DNA of 64,000 bases from Chitinophagaceae bacterium UBA1931 (GCA_002337125.1 DDFJ01000001.1:248001-312000), one strand, 5' to 3'; shown: positions 49,578 through 57,571, counted from the stretch's first letter. Translations and numbers: made by a program. Notes: a model not told the origin generated them from the sequence alone.

Positions 49578-50747
49578 ATGAACGGCAAACCGACTTACAC
49601 ATTACAGCAACTCGTTTTGTATTTTTTAAAACTGGGGTTTACAGGTTTTGGCGGACCTGTGGCACTGGTTGGTTATATGCATAAAGATCTTGTAGAACAG
49701 CGCAACTGGATTACAGAGGAAGAATACAAACAAGGTCTTGCACTGGCGCAGCTGGCGCCGGGTCCACTGGCTGCACAGCTGGGTATTTATCTTGGCTTTG
49801 TTCATTATGGTATTGCTGGTGCCACACTTGCAGGTATTGCATTTGTACTTCCATCGTTTGTGATGGTTGTATTGCTTGGAATATTGTACAAACTGTATGG
49901 AGGTTTACAATGGATGCAGGCTGTTTTTTACGGCGTGGGTGCTGCTGTAACAGGCATTATTATCAACAGCTCGTATAAGCTTACTGTAAAATCGGTTGGA
50001 AAGTTTAACCTGCAGTCGTTTAAACAGCAATGGCTGTTGTGGATGTTTTACGTAATTGCATTGGCTGTTACCTTTTTTACGCAACAGGAGCATTTACTTT
50101 TATTTGTTGCAGCAGGTGTTATTTATATGTTTGTAAAAGCTCCTCCCAAATGGTTTCGTGGTTCAGTTGCCAACAGTATCATCCTGCTGCAGGCAGGGTT
50201 CTGGAATTATGAAAGTTCATTGCTGGGTAAAATTGCTGTTTACTTTACTAAGGCAGGGGCATTTGTTTTTGGAAGCGGGCTGGCCATTGTTCCTTTTTTG
50301 CATGCAGGTGTTGTTACAGAAAATCACTGGCTTACTGAACAACAGTTTGTGGATGCAGTTGCTGTAGCCATGATTACTCCGGGCCCTGTGGTTATAACGG
50401 TTGGTTTTATTGGTTACCTGGTGGCTGGTTTTCCCGGTGCCTGTGTGGCGGCGCTGGCTACATTTCTTCCCTGTTATTTGTTTACGGTACTTCCTGCTCC
50501 GTATTTTAAGAAGATATCGTCAAACCTGCCTGTGAAGGCGTTTGTGGATGGCATTACAGCTGCGGTGGTGGGTGCGCTGGCCGGTGCTGTAATTGTAATT
50601 GCAGGTAAAAGCATTACCGATAGTTCAACGTTGTGCATTGCTGCAGCAACCATTGCTTTACTTATTTTTCTGAAAAAAGTACAGGAGCCTTACCTTATTC
50701 TTGCAGCAGCACTTATCGGGTACTTTATAAAAGTTGTATTGGTGTAA
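49578..50747 (+). CDS. chrA: Chromate efflux transporter ChrA
   Basis: I place the start at the ATG at 49578; a TTG lies 9 bp upstream in frame. The 389-residue protein is a bidomain ChrA (CHR) transporter. Domain 1 contains KLGFTGFGGPVALVGYMHKD and LALAQLAPGPLAAQLGIYLG. Domain 2 contains KAGAFVFGSGLAIVPFLHAG and AVAVAMITPGPVVITVGFIG. The GFGGP and PGP motifs are the family signature. It exports chromate from the cytoplasm, driven by the membrane potential. Regulation is likely by the adjacent ChrB-AraC fusion. Confidence 0.9.
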   Translation: MNGKPTYTLQQLVLYFLKLGFTGFGGPVALVGYMHKDLVEQRNWITEEEYKQGLALAQLAPGPLAAQLGIYLGFVHYGIAGATLAGIAFVLPSFVMVVLLGILYKLYGGLQWMQAVFYGVGAAVTGIIINSSYKLTVKSVGKFNLQSFKQQWLLWMFYVIALAVTFFTQQEHLLLFVAAGVIYMFVKAPPKWFRGSVANSIILLQAGFWNYESSLLGKIAVYFTKAGAFVFGSGLAIVPFLHAGVVTENHWLTEQQFVDAVAVAMITPGPVVITVGFIGYLVAGFPGACVAALATFLPCYLFTVLPAPYFKKISSNLPVKAFVDGITAAVVGALAGAVIVIAGKSITDSSTLCIAAATIALLIFLKKVQEPYLILAAALIGYFIKVVLV

Positions 50748-50885
50748 GGGTGAAGATTCTCTGATGAGGAAATACAATTCACAGCTATTTATGAAATGAG
50801 TTGTGTTTGTTCGTGATCAATCTGGTTCAATGCGATGATATTTTTTGCTTTAGCTTATTCCCTGGCAGTAACATAAGACCTGTTC

Positions 50886-51196
50886 TTCATCAAAATAAAA
50901 AACCCCGGGATACCGGGGCTTATTATTGGCTTCAGAATTTTTTGTTTTGTTTCTTGTCCGTGTTACTCTTTTGGGTACGAAGCCATTTTGGTTTTCATGT
51001 GCCGGTTGCAACGGCGATATTGGATTTTCTTGGTTTTCACAGGGCCTTTTTAAAAACTGGCCTTACTGGATAACTGGATACGGTTTTTTAACAGGATTTG
51101 GATTTTTCGTCTCTTGATGATGTAAAACTACATCGCTAGATCATCTGTAAAAAGAAATTTGCCATGTTGTTTTCAAAATGAAGTGGGAGCATTTGC
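50886..51196 (-). ncRNA. Candidate structured small RNA, copy 1 (paralogous element)
   Basis: On the minus strand this ~310-bp stretch ends in a strong intrinsic terminator (stem CCCCGG/CCGGGG, loop TATC, then TTTTTT). It contains stems GGCTTC...GAAGCC (50928/50979), GCCG/CGGC with a 7-nt loop (51001-51015) and GATGTA-AAAC-TACATC (51119-51134), plus three copies of a TGAAAAC-like motif. A second copy exists at 53537-53854 in which the stems are kept and the loops differ, which is what a structured RNA does. No frame is conserved between copies, so it is not a protein gene. It lies between two plus-strand genes. Confidence 0.5.
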
Positions 51197-51220
51197 GGGT
51201 AGTAAGTGTTTTTGGAAGAA

Positions 51221-51346
51221 AGTTGTAAGTGGTAAGTAATAAGTAGTAAGAAGATAGCCGGTAGAAGGTAGTGGATAGCCGGTAGTAGGTAGTAGGAAGT
51301 AGGAAGTAAGAAGTAGGAAGTAAGAAGTAAGAAGTAGGGAGTAAGA
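51221..51346. repeat. Heptad tandem repeat (AGTAGGA / AGCCGGT / AGTAAGA units)
   Basis: Eighteen in-phase 7-bp units, each starting AG, run from AGTTGTA at 51221 to AGTAAGA at 51346. It sits between the candidate RNA element and the VIT-family gene and is one of the two longest arrays in the window. Confidence 0.9.
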
Positions 51347-51396
51347 GCTGCTGTAAATGAAAACTTCTTAACTTCAACACAAAACGGTTAATCTGT

Positions 51397-52122
51397 ATGG
51401 AAACAGCAAACTCAAAAGCCCCGGTAACAATTGATAATTATTTAGACAGTCATTTTATCCATCGCAGCAACTGGTTAAGAGCTGCAGTGCTTGGTGCCAA
51501 TGATGGGATCATTTCTATATCGAGTCTTGCTATTGGTATTGCTGCTGCCAGTTCAACAAGAGATCCTATTATGCTTGCAACGGTGGCTGGTTTGGTGGCA
51601 GGTGCATTATCGATGGCTGCCGGTGAATATGTATCAGTAAGTTCACAAACCGATACTGAGCATGCCGATATTGAACGGGAAAAAAGAGAGTTAAAGGAAA
51701 TGCCCGAAGTGGAGGAACAGATACTTGCTGAGATATACGAACGTCGTGGGTTAAAAAAAGAAACAGCTAAGCAGGTGGCAAGAGAATTAACCGAGGTGGA
51801 TGCGCTGGCTGCTCATGTGCGGGATGAACTGGGCATTAATGAAATAAGCCAGGCAAAGCCCATACAGGCTGCATTGGCATCAGGAGCATCCTTTACGGCC
51901 GGTGGTATTTTGCCTTTGCTTGTAACATTATTTGCGCCTGTAAAAAGCATGGAGTATTTCCTGTATGCTTTTACCATTTTGTTTCTGGTGATATTAGGAA
52001 CTGTATCGGCTAAGACCGGAGGCTCCAGTATTATGAAAGCTGTTGTGCGTATTGTGATCTGGGGAACAATTGCTATGGGCTTATCAGCACTAGTGGGTTA
52101 TTTGTTTGGTGTGAATGTGTAA
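51397..52122 (+). CDS. VIT1/CCC1-family iron/manganese transporter
   Basis: The 241-residue protein has the VIT family layout: RAAVLGANDGIISISSLAIG (helix 1), GLVAGALSMAAGEYVSVSSQ (helix 2), a cytosolic charged hairpin (HADIEREKRELKEMPEVEEQ), then FTAGGILPLLVTLFAP and two more helices near the C-terminus. Members move Fe2+ or Mn2+ across membranes, in bacteria probably into the periplasm or out of the cell. The acidic hairpin would carry the metal-binding residues. It starts about 50 bp after a heptad array. Confidence 0.85.
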   Translation: METANSKAPVTIDNYLDSHFIHRSNWLRAAVLGANDGIISISSLAIGIAAASSTRDPIMLATVAGLVAGALSMAAGEYVSVSSQTDTEHADIEREKRELKEMPEVEEQILAEIYERRGLKKETAKQVARELTEVDALAAHVRDELGINEISQAKPIQAALASGASFTAGGILPLLVTLFAPVKSMEYFLYAFTILFLVILGTVSAKTGGSSIMKAVVRIVIWGTIAMGLSALVGYLFGVNV

Positions 52123-52132
52123 TGGCAATGAG

Positions 52133-52154
52133 TTGTTTGTCAGGTGACAAACAA
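52133..52154. other. 9-bp perfect hairpin
   Basis: TTGTTTGTC and GACAAACAA form a perfect 9-bp stem around AGGT, 11 bp after the VIT-family stop codon. There is no T-run after it, so it is a poor terminator; it may stabilise or process the mRNA. Confidence 0.45.
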
Positions 52155-52195
52155 AGGCATCAACCAGTAGGCAATTATGGTATAAGCGTTATGTC

Positions 52196-52269
52196 ATCCC
52201 TTCGGGATTTCATTCTTCTAACAATTGCATTTTCTATAATCATACCAGCCCTTTGGGCTTAGGTAAAAA
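52196..52269. other. Paired GGGAT / GGGCT mini-hairpins
   Basis: ATCCC-TTC-GGGAT (52196-52208) and AGCCC-TTT-GGGCT (52257-52269) are two short hairpins about 50 bp apart in a gene-free interval of about 240 bp. The combination looks like a dispersed non-coding motif, but no further copy is seen here. Confidence 0.4.
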
Positions 52270-52329
52270 AATGTTTTTCAGCTATTCATTTCTTCATGCC
52301 AGTTGGTATGGCCAACCAACAGCGGGGAA

Positions 52330-52364
52330 TTCTATCTTCTAACTTCTATATTCTGTCTTCTTCT
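52330..52364. repeat. Heptad repeat (TTCTATC-type, pyrimidine-rich on plus)
   Basis: Five 7-bp units (TTCTATC, TTCTAAC, TTCTATA, TTCTGTC, TTCTTCT) end exactly where the convergent esterase gene's stop begins. It is purine-rich on the esterase mRNA strand. Confidence 0.75.
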
Positions 52365-53279
52365 TTACGGTAACTGGAACTGCTGAAAAAAGTCCCACAG
52401 TAAATCATTGGCGTTAATGGCTGTTGAGGGCGTATCAGAGTTAGGTCCACCGGGTAAACCGCCGGGCCAGCCATGTCCTCCATCGTTGGTGAGGTAAAAG
52501 TGAATACTTACGTTATTGCTGCAGGTGTACCATTTGGTAAATGTGTAACCTGTATTTGTAAATATTACCTGTTTGGGATTTAAACAATTGTTGCGTGTAC
52601 TCCAAACGGTAAACACTGAATCAAGCGGAGGAACAGAAATGCCTGTTACTCCATTGCCAACTCCACCAAGATAGGGTACATGTTCATCAAGCTTTGAATG
52701 CATGTGCAGGATGGGTACAGGTCGTGCTGCATTGCAGGGTGTTGATACCACCATGGTGCTGGCGTTGGGAGCAATGGCTGCTATTTTGTTCGACAGTTCG
52801 CAGGCCAGTCTGTAACACAGCATACCGCCGTTGGAATGGCCGGTGGCATATACTTTCTTCGGGTTGATTTTGAATTCGCTGACCAGTTTATCAATGAGGT
52901 TACTGATGAATTTTACATCATCCACATTGTTGTTCATGGCAGAACCGCAGCAGCGGCCGGCATTCCAGGTATTGATAACACCGGTGCCATCGGGATATAC
53001 AACGATGAATCCTGCACTGTTGGCTTTATCGGTGAGTTTGTTGGTGCTTTCAAACTGTGCACCGCTGCCACCGCCACCGTGCAGTGCTATGACCAATGAA
53101 AAGCCGGATGATTCGTAATAGTTGGGAGGAAGGTTTACTGTATAGGTACGGGTTAAACCATCCACCTGTATGGTGCTGTTGAAACGATATTGTTTGGGCG
53201 TGTTGTTTGTTTTGCAGGACGAAAGAATCAAGAGCAGTAATACAGTTGCTGAAAGTACAGTTTTGCTGAGTGACTTCAT
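52365..53279 (-). CDS. Polyhydroxybutyrate depolymerase/LpqC-type esterase lipoprotein
   Basis: The 304-residue precursor has a lipobox LSSC (Cys22) and an alpha/beta-hydrolase fold. The oxyanion-region HGGGGSGAQFE, the nucleophile Ser149 in TGHSNGGML, an Asp candidate in KLDEHVPYLGG and the catalytic His in NDGGHGWPGG match the esterase_phb/LpqC family. It should hydrolyse ester bonds in the periplasm or at the cell surface; feruloyl-type or polyester substrates are possible. A heptad array lies 73 bp upstream of its start. Confidence 0.85.
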   Translation of the reverse strand: MKSLSKTVLSATVLLLLILSSCKTNNTPKQYRFNSTIQVDGLTRTYTVNLPPNYYESSGFSLVIALHGGGGSGAQFESTNKLTDKANSAGFIVVYPDGTGVINTWNAGRCCGSAMNNNVDDVKFISNLIDKLVSEFKINPKKVYATGHSNGGMLCYRLACELSNKIAAIAPNASTMVVSTPCNAARPVPILHMHSKLDEHVPYLGGVGNGVTGISVPPLDSVFTVWSTRNNCLNPKQVIFTNTGYTFTKWYTCSNNVSIHFYLTNDGGHGWPGGLPGGPNSDTPSTAINANDLLWDFFQQFQLP

Positions 53280-53352
53280 GGTAAGAGTTTGGTTTTTGAC
53301 AGGACAGCTGCATTAACGTTTAACTGTTGCTGAATATTGCGGGTGCGGGGGG

Positions 53353-53457
53353 AAGAAGTAAGAAGTAAGAAGTAAGAAGTAAGAAGTAAGAAGTAAGAAG
53401 TAAGAAGTAAGAAGTAAGAAGTAAGAAGTAAGAAGTAAGAAGTAAGAAGTAAGAAGT
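53353..53457. repeat. Perfect heptad tandem array, fifteen AAGAAGT units
   Basis: Fifteen exact copies of AAGAAGT in 105 bp, with no variation. This is the cleanest array in the window; its perfection suggests recent slippage expansion. It lies between the esterase gene and the second structured RNA copy. Confidence 0.97.
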
Positions 53458-53536
53458 GCAGTTACTATAGACTTTGTATGATTGCAGATTTTTGTTGAAT
53501 AAGTGATGAAGCATTTTTCATTTGTAATCAACTCAT

Positions 53537-53854
53537 TTCATCAAAATAAAAAACCCCGGTGATTCCGGGGCTTATTATTGGCTTCATAATTTTTTGTTTG
53601 TTGTTTCCAGTCCGTAATTCTCTTTTAGGGTACGAAGCCAGCTTGGTTTTCATGTGCCGTTTACTTCGGCGGTATTGGATCTCTTTTAGTTTTCACAGGG
53701 TCTTCTTAAAAACAGGCCTTGCAATGGATAATTGGATCAGGATTTTTATCGGATACGGGATTTTTTCTCTTGATGTGATGTAAAACTACATTGCTGTATC
53801 ATCTTGGAAAAGAAAAATGCAGAGTTGTTTTCAAAAAGAAGTGGGAGCATTTGC
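53537..53854 (-). ncRNA. Candidate structured small RNA, copy 2
   Basis: This is the second copy of the element at 50886-51196, alignable over nearly its full length. Conserved stems: GGCTTC/GAAGCC (53580 and 53634), GCCG/CGGC with a fully different 7-nt loop (53656-53670), GATGTA-AAAC-TACATT with one G:U change (53777-53792), and the minus-strand terminator CCCCGG/CCGGGG plus TTTTTT (53554-53570). Stem conservation with loop drift argues for RNA structure. The 5' end of the transcript should be near 53850; I cannot see a clear promoter. Confidence 0.5.
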
Positions 53855-54004
53855 AATCAATAAGTGTGCACACTTACCGGGTTTATAAATGAATTTTCTT
53901 TTTACGTATATAATACATCTGTACAGTCGAAAAAAGCACATAAGTGATGCGTAGACTTTAGTTTTATTTGTGTAAGATTACTGCGTGTGATTACGTTTTT
54001 ACTT

Positions 54005-54044
54005 CCACAAAGTGGTATGATGTACCCGCTTTGTGGTATTTTTT
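54005..54044 (+). terminator. Intrinsic terminator-like hairpin in a gene-free region
   Basis: CCACAAAG and CTTTGTGG form a perfect 8-bp stem with a 16-nt loop, followed by TATTTTTT on plus. No coding gene ends here on plus; a TATAAT-like sequence lies upstream at about 53920, so a short plus-strand RNA (about 53930-54044) is possible. Confidence 0.55.
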
Positions 54045-54201
54045 ATATTAATGGTGCTTGATATATTTGATCATTAAACCCAGAACCATTTTACCTCATC
54101 ATCAAAAAAGCAATAAGAACAATTGCATTACCTGGAATTATATTTTATTCCCTGTAATCATAAACGTGCTGATTAATTTTTGTTTATCAAAGTAACTCCA
54201 C

Positions 54202-54558
54202 ATGAGAAACTATTATTTGCACAATGGCTTTGAACAACTTGGCCCTTTTACAATAGACGAACTGAAAGAACAAAACATTAACAGAGAAACACCTGTGTGG
54301 TATAAAGGTCTTGCCCGCTGGACTGCTGCTGAAAATATTGATGAGATAAAAGGTATTTTAAACGCATTACCTCAACCAACCATGATTCAACATTCATTTC
54401 CTAAAGAAAAACCATTTCAAAAAGAAGATTCAGAATTAGTGACTAAACAAAAAAAGGAAAGCAGGATTTATATGTTGCTGATTTTACTTGTTCTGTTTCT
54501 TGCATTGGGCTACCTGTTCCTGATCTACAAAAGTTCGTCTGATTTATTAGTGGGATAA
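54202..54558 (+). CDS. GYF-2 (DUF4339) domain protein with one membrane helix
   Basis: The 118-residue protein begins with a GYF_2 domain (MRNYYLHNGFEQLGPFTIDE, then TPVWYKGLARWTAAENIDEI), whose GPF and W residues form the binding surface. A single helix IYMLLILLVLFLALGYLFLI follows at about 90-109. GYF_2 domains mediate protein-protein contacts. The partner is unknown. A small membrane protein gene follows 69 bp downstream. Confidence 0.75.
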   Translation: MRNYYLHNGFEQLGPFTIDELKEQNINRETPVWYKGLARWTAAENIDEIKGILNALPQPTMIQHSFPKEKPFQKEDSELVTKQKKESRIYMLLILLVLFLALGYLFLIYKSSSDLLVG

Positions 54559-54627
54559 AGCAACAGGCAGTACAGAGATTGTGACAGAGTTATTGCAGAA
54601 GACACTCATGATCCATAAAACCTGTTT

Positions 54628-54837
54628 ATGAATAAACTGTTTCTTTACTTCATTGTGGTTGTCATCATGATTTTGTGTTTGACTGACCTGATGAGTATCT
54701 TGGTAAGATATTATCTCTACAGGAATATAAAAATCAAAAGACTCAATCTCTTTCTTGAAGTTATACTGTTGCTGACAGGTGGGATTGTATTGTATTTAAA
54801 AGCAGGCAGCCTGCTGGTTTGGTTGTATGAATCCTGA
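54628..54837 (+). CDS. Small two-helix membrane protein
   Basis: The 69-residue protein has two hydrophobic segments (LYFIVVVIMILCLTDLMSIL and LEVILLLTGGIVLYLKAG) joined by a basic loop (YRNIKIKRLN). No family is recognised. The clear ATG, downstream position after the GYF_2 gene and hydrophobic design support it as a real but uncharacterised gene. Confidence 0.5.
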   Translation: MNKLFLYFIVVVIMILCLTDLMSILVRYYLYRNIKIKRLNLFLEVILLLTGGIVLYLKAGSLLVWLYES

Positions 54838-54902
54838 TTATGTAACAGCTATCCTGTATTTGCAGAATGAACAAAACATAGTTTACAAATAAAAAGTGTT
54901 GC

Positions 54903-56840
54903 TTACGATGAAGCGTTGAGTGGTATTTCAACCAGCAGTTCAAATCCCTTGCCAGGTGAAGTGATAATTTTTACAGTACCATCAAGTGCCATTGCCCTGC
55001 GGCGTATATTCTCAAGACCAATGCCTTCTTTTTTTGTTGAAAGGTCGAACCCTTTGCCATTATCTTTTATCATCATTGAAACTGCTGCATCATTTTTCCG
55101 TATGCGGATATTGATTTCATCAGCCATTGCATGCTTCACTGTATTTGCAACCTGTTCCTGTATAATGCGGTAAAGGGCTAACTGAATTTCGTTGGTGAGA
55201 CTGCCGTTAAATGTATCCACTTCAATGGTTGCTTTGAGTTTGGTGGATGCAAGCATTGATTTAACCAGTGTGTTTACTTTTTCAGCCAATGTGCCTGATG
55301 AATCGAGTGAAGGAGCCAGCTGATGCGACAGTCGCCGCAACTCGTAAATGGCTTCATCCATGTACATCTTTAACTGTGCTACACGGTCTGATACAATTTC
55401 TTTGTCATCAATAAAGTGCTGAATGGTTCCAAGATTAAGCAATGAGGCGGCGAGTATCTGTTTTACATTATCATGCAGCTCCATCCCAATCTGCATGCGT
55501 TCATTTTCTTGTGCTTCTGAAACAGCTTTGCTGATGCGTTTTTCTTCTTCCATTTTTCTTGTTACATCAATACAGGTTATAATTACAGCAGGATTATTTT
55601 CATATATGATGTCTGAAGCGATTAATTCAACATACATCACCCGTTTGTTTTTGTTGATGAGCCGTATGGTATATTGATCGGTTGTGCCTGGTGCGCTGAA
55701 GGGGTGATCATGCTCTTCGTTTATTTTTTCCAGGTCGGCCGGATGTACAAAATCTTCGGGCTTTACATGTGTCAGCAGTTCCTGCAGTGTATAACCAATC
55801 ATGTTTACAAAACGAGGGTTGCTGTAGACAAACCTGTTGTTCTGCATAATGAAGACGCCTACCAGGCTTTGCTCAACAAGACTCCTGAATTTTTCTTCGC
55901 TTTGCTTTACCTGTGCCGTTTTCTCTTCCACCAGTTTGTTGAGTACAAGCGGCTGCCTGGAAATATACCAAACAAAAAGACCTCCTGTAAATGAAAACAG
56001 GATGCCCATCAGTATGAGTGAAAGGAAGTTGCCGGGTCGCTGGTTCTTTACAAAGCGTACGTATATTTTCCAACTGCCGGTTGAAACATCCACTGACACT
56101 GAATTGTTGCTGAGGAACTGTTCGGGGTGAGGAAGAAAAAACTGTTCTTTACCAGTGTTGGGATTTGTTTTTGATAACTGGAAAAGGTAAGCGCTGCTGA
56201 AACTACTGTCCATTTCTGCAGCACGAATAAGTGTTGACAATTTGATGATAACGGCAGAGAAGCCCCAGAATTTATGATCAACAAAGATGGGCAATCTTCC
56301 CACAACGCCTGTGTATCCCTGCTTTAAAGGAAAGGGGCCGGCAAAATAGATTTCATTTCTTGTGATTGCCTGTAAGGCTTCTTTATTTGTGAATGTATCT
56401 TTCAGAATATCATAGCCAATTGCTGCTGCATTTTCTTTGTAGGGATATACATGTGTAATTACGCCGCCCTGTACAAGTTCAACAGCATCAATAAAGCGGT
56501 TGTTGTCGAGTATTTTCTGTGCAACAATATCAAAATCCTTATCTGCCTTATAACTGGTAACAATAAAGCTCAGTGTTTTGGTGGCCGATAAACTGTTGTT
56601 GAGTGCTTTCTCCAGTTTTTCTTTTGCTGTATAAGCAGCCTGCTTTAACTGCAATTGCCGTGTGCTCTTAAAATTATAATACAGCAGCAACGAAAACGCC
56701 AAAACAAGCAGGAGCAGAATGGTAAATACAACTGTGCCTGCTATTATGGGTTTTTTAGTGAATTGTAAAACCCTATCGGGTTTGATATAAGTTTCTTGTA
56801 CGGGAGATTGCCTGTCTTGTTGATTTTCCTGCTTTATCAT
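54903..56840 (-). CDS. Membrane-bound PAS sensor histidine kinase (HisKA_3-like)
   Basis: From the ATG at 56840 (the longer frame starts with TTG) the protein has 645 residues. A transmembrane helix (TKKPIIAGTVVFTILLLLVL) is followed by a ~230-residue extracytoplasmic CHASE-like sensor (LSFIVTSYKADKDFDIVAQK) and a second helix (LSLILMGILFSFTGGLFVWY). A PAS domain (FRSLVEQSLVGVFIMQNNRF) comes next. The dimerisation His lies in GMELHDNVKQILAASLLNLG, and the HATPase_c domain ends with GIGLENIRRRAMAL and GKGFELLVEI. It should sense an external ligand. No response regulator is adjacent. The catalytic half resembles the kinase at 33203-34306. Confidence 0.9.
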   Translation of the reverse strand: MIKQENQQDRQSPVQETYIKPDRVLQFTKKPIIAGTVVFTILLLLVLAFSLLLYYNFKSTRQLQLKQAAYTAKEKLEKALNNSLSATKTLSFIVTSYKADKDFDIVAQKILDNNRFIDAVELVQGGVITHVYPYKENAAAIGYDILKDTFTNKEALQAITRNEIYFAGPFPLKQGYTGVVGRLPIFVDHKFWGFSAVIIKLSTLIRAAEMDSSFSSAYLFQLSKTNPNTGKEQFFLPHPEQFLSNNSVSVDVSTGSWKIYVRFVKNQRPGNFLSLILMGILFSFTGGLFVWYISRQPLVLNKLVEEKTAQVKQSEEKFRSLVEQSLVGVFIMQNNRFVYSNPRFVNMIGYTLQELLTHVKPEDFVHPADLEKINEEHDHPFSAPGTTDQYTIRLINKNKRVMYVELIASDIIYENNPAVIITCIDVTRKMEEEKRISKAVSEAQENERMQIGMELHDNVKQILAASLLNLGTIQHFIDDKEIVSDRVAQLKMYMDEAIYELRRLSHQLAPSLDSSGTLAEKVNTLVKSMLASTKLKATIEVDTFNGSLTNEIQLALYRIIQEQVANTVKHAMADEINIRIRKNDAAVSMMIKDNGKGFDLSTKKEGIGLENIRRRAMALDGTVKIITSPGKGFELLVEIPLNASS

Positions 56841-57153
56841 TGCTAAAAGGTGTTTAATCAAATGAGTTTAACAACTGATAAAGATTTGCCCGGGTCATTT
56901 CTGCATTCCGTTATTAAAGTATATAAAAAAAAAATAGTATGAAAGTTTTTGAGCAATAAAATCTTTTTCCCGTTCATTACGGGATAAATAGTTAGGTAAA
57001 AGAAGAAATATTACCGAACGTAAAAACTGACAGCCAGAGCAGCTGCAGATTGTTCCTGCCTGATATGCACTTGCTATATTCATGATACAGCAAGTATGGA
57101 TGAAATAAATGTTGTTTGTTTGCTAAACGATTGTTGAGCGAAGCAGGAGTACT
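56841..57153. other. 313-bp intergenic region, no gene seen
   Basis: This interval separates the kinase start from the 53-aa gene. It holds a CCCGT-TCATT-ACGGG hairpin (56969-56983) and an ACTTGCT/AGCAAGT inverted repeat (57069-57095) but no credible open frame or strong promoter. Confidence 0.4.
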
Positions 57154-57315
57154 TTAGATCCTGTTTTTATTTTCCAGGTCTTCCAGCCTTTTTTCAATTC
57201 TTCTGATACGGCTAAACAACAGAAGAATAATGATAACCGGGATACCATAAATTAAAAAGGTAACAAGGATTAATACCATTTCCTGTGTGCCTAAAACGCC
57301 AAGGAGTGTGAACAT
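57154..57315 (-). CDS. Small membrane protein with charged C-terminal helix
   Basis: The 53-residue protein (MFTLLGVLGTQEMVLILVTF...) has one helix at about 12-35 (EMVLILVTFLIYGIPVIIIL) and a helical tail with the heptad-like pattern RRIEKRLEDLENKNRI, which may form a coiled coil. The ATG at 57315 is clean, and the layout resembles short phage-shock-like or uncharacterised Bacteroidota membrane peptides. It is shorter than 60 residues and assigned by reading frame and composition only. Confidence 0.55.
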   Translation of the reverse strand: MFTLLGVLGTQEMVLILVTFLIYGIPVIIILLLFSRIRRIEKRLEDLENKNRI

Positions 57316-57571
57316 GTGTTTATGAGTTTAAGTCAGCAATAAAATGATGATTAAATGTACTTGTTTTTCTTTATTGAGTTTCTGCTTATTTCTGATTCGT
57401 ATCAATGAACTTAAGACATGAATGATTCACCAATCCGTTACGTTCGCTGCCAGGAGCGTTTGTTTTCGAATTTGGTAAAATTAAATTTTTCCGCAATTTT
57501 AAATTACAGATGCCGTCTATAAGCTAAGTTTGGCAAAACCAATTGTTTCATTTAAACACATTTTTATTATT

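Noticed and set aside
50801..51117. Two overlapping open frames inside the first structured element (90 and 63 residues)
   Set aside because: The corresponding frames are broken by indels in the second copy at 53537, so the conserved feature is not the protein.
53353..53457. CRISPR-like array
   Set aside because: The unit is only 7 bp with no spacers; no cas genes are nearby.
53313..53531. Open frames encoding repeated LLLTSYF peptides opposite the AAGAAGT array
   Set aside because: A 7-bp repeat reads as a 7-residue repeat in any frame on the minus strand; this is a by-product of the array, not a gene.
56895..57083. 62-residue minus-strand frame
   Set aside because: It has no signal, no domain and an unusual Cys-rich composition in a gap full of short inverted repeats; it is probably chance.
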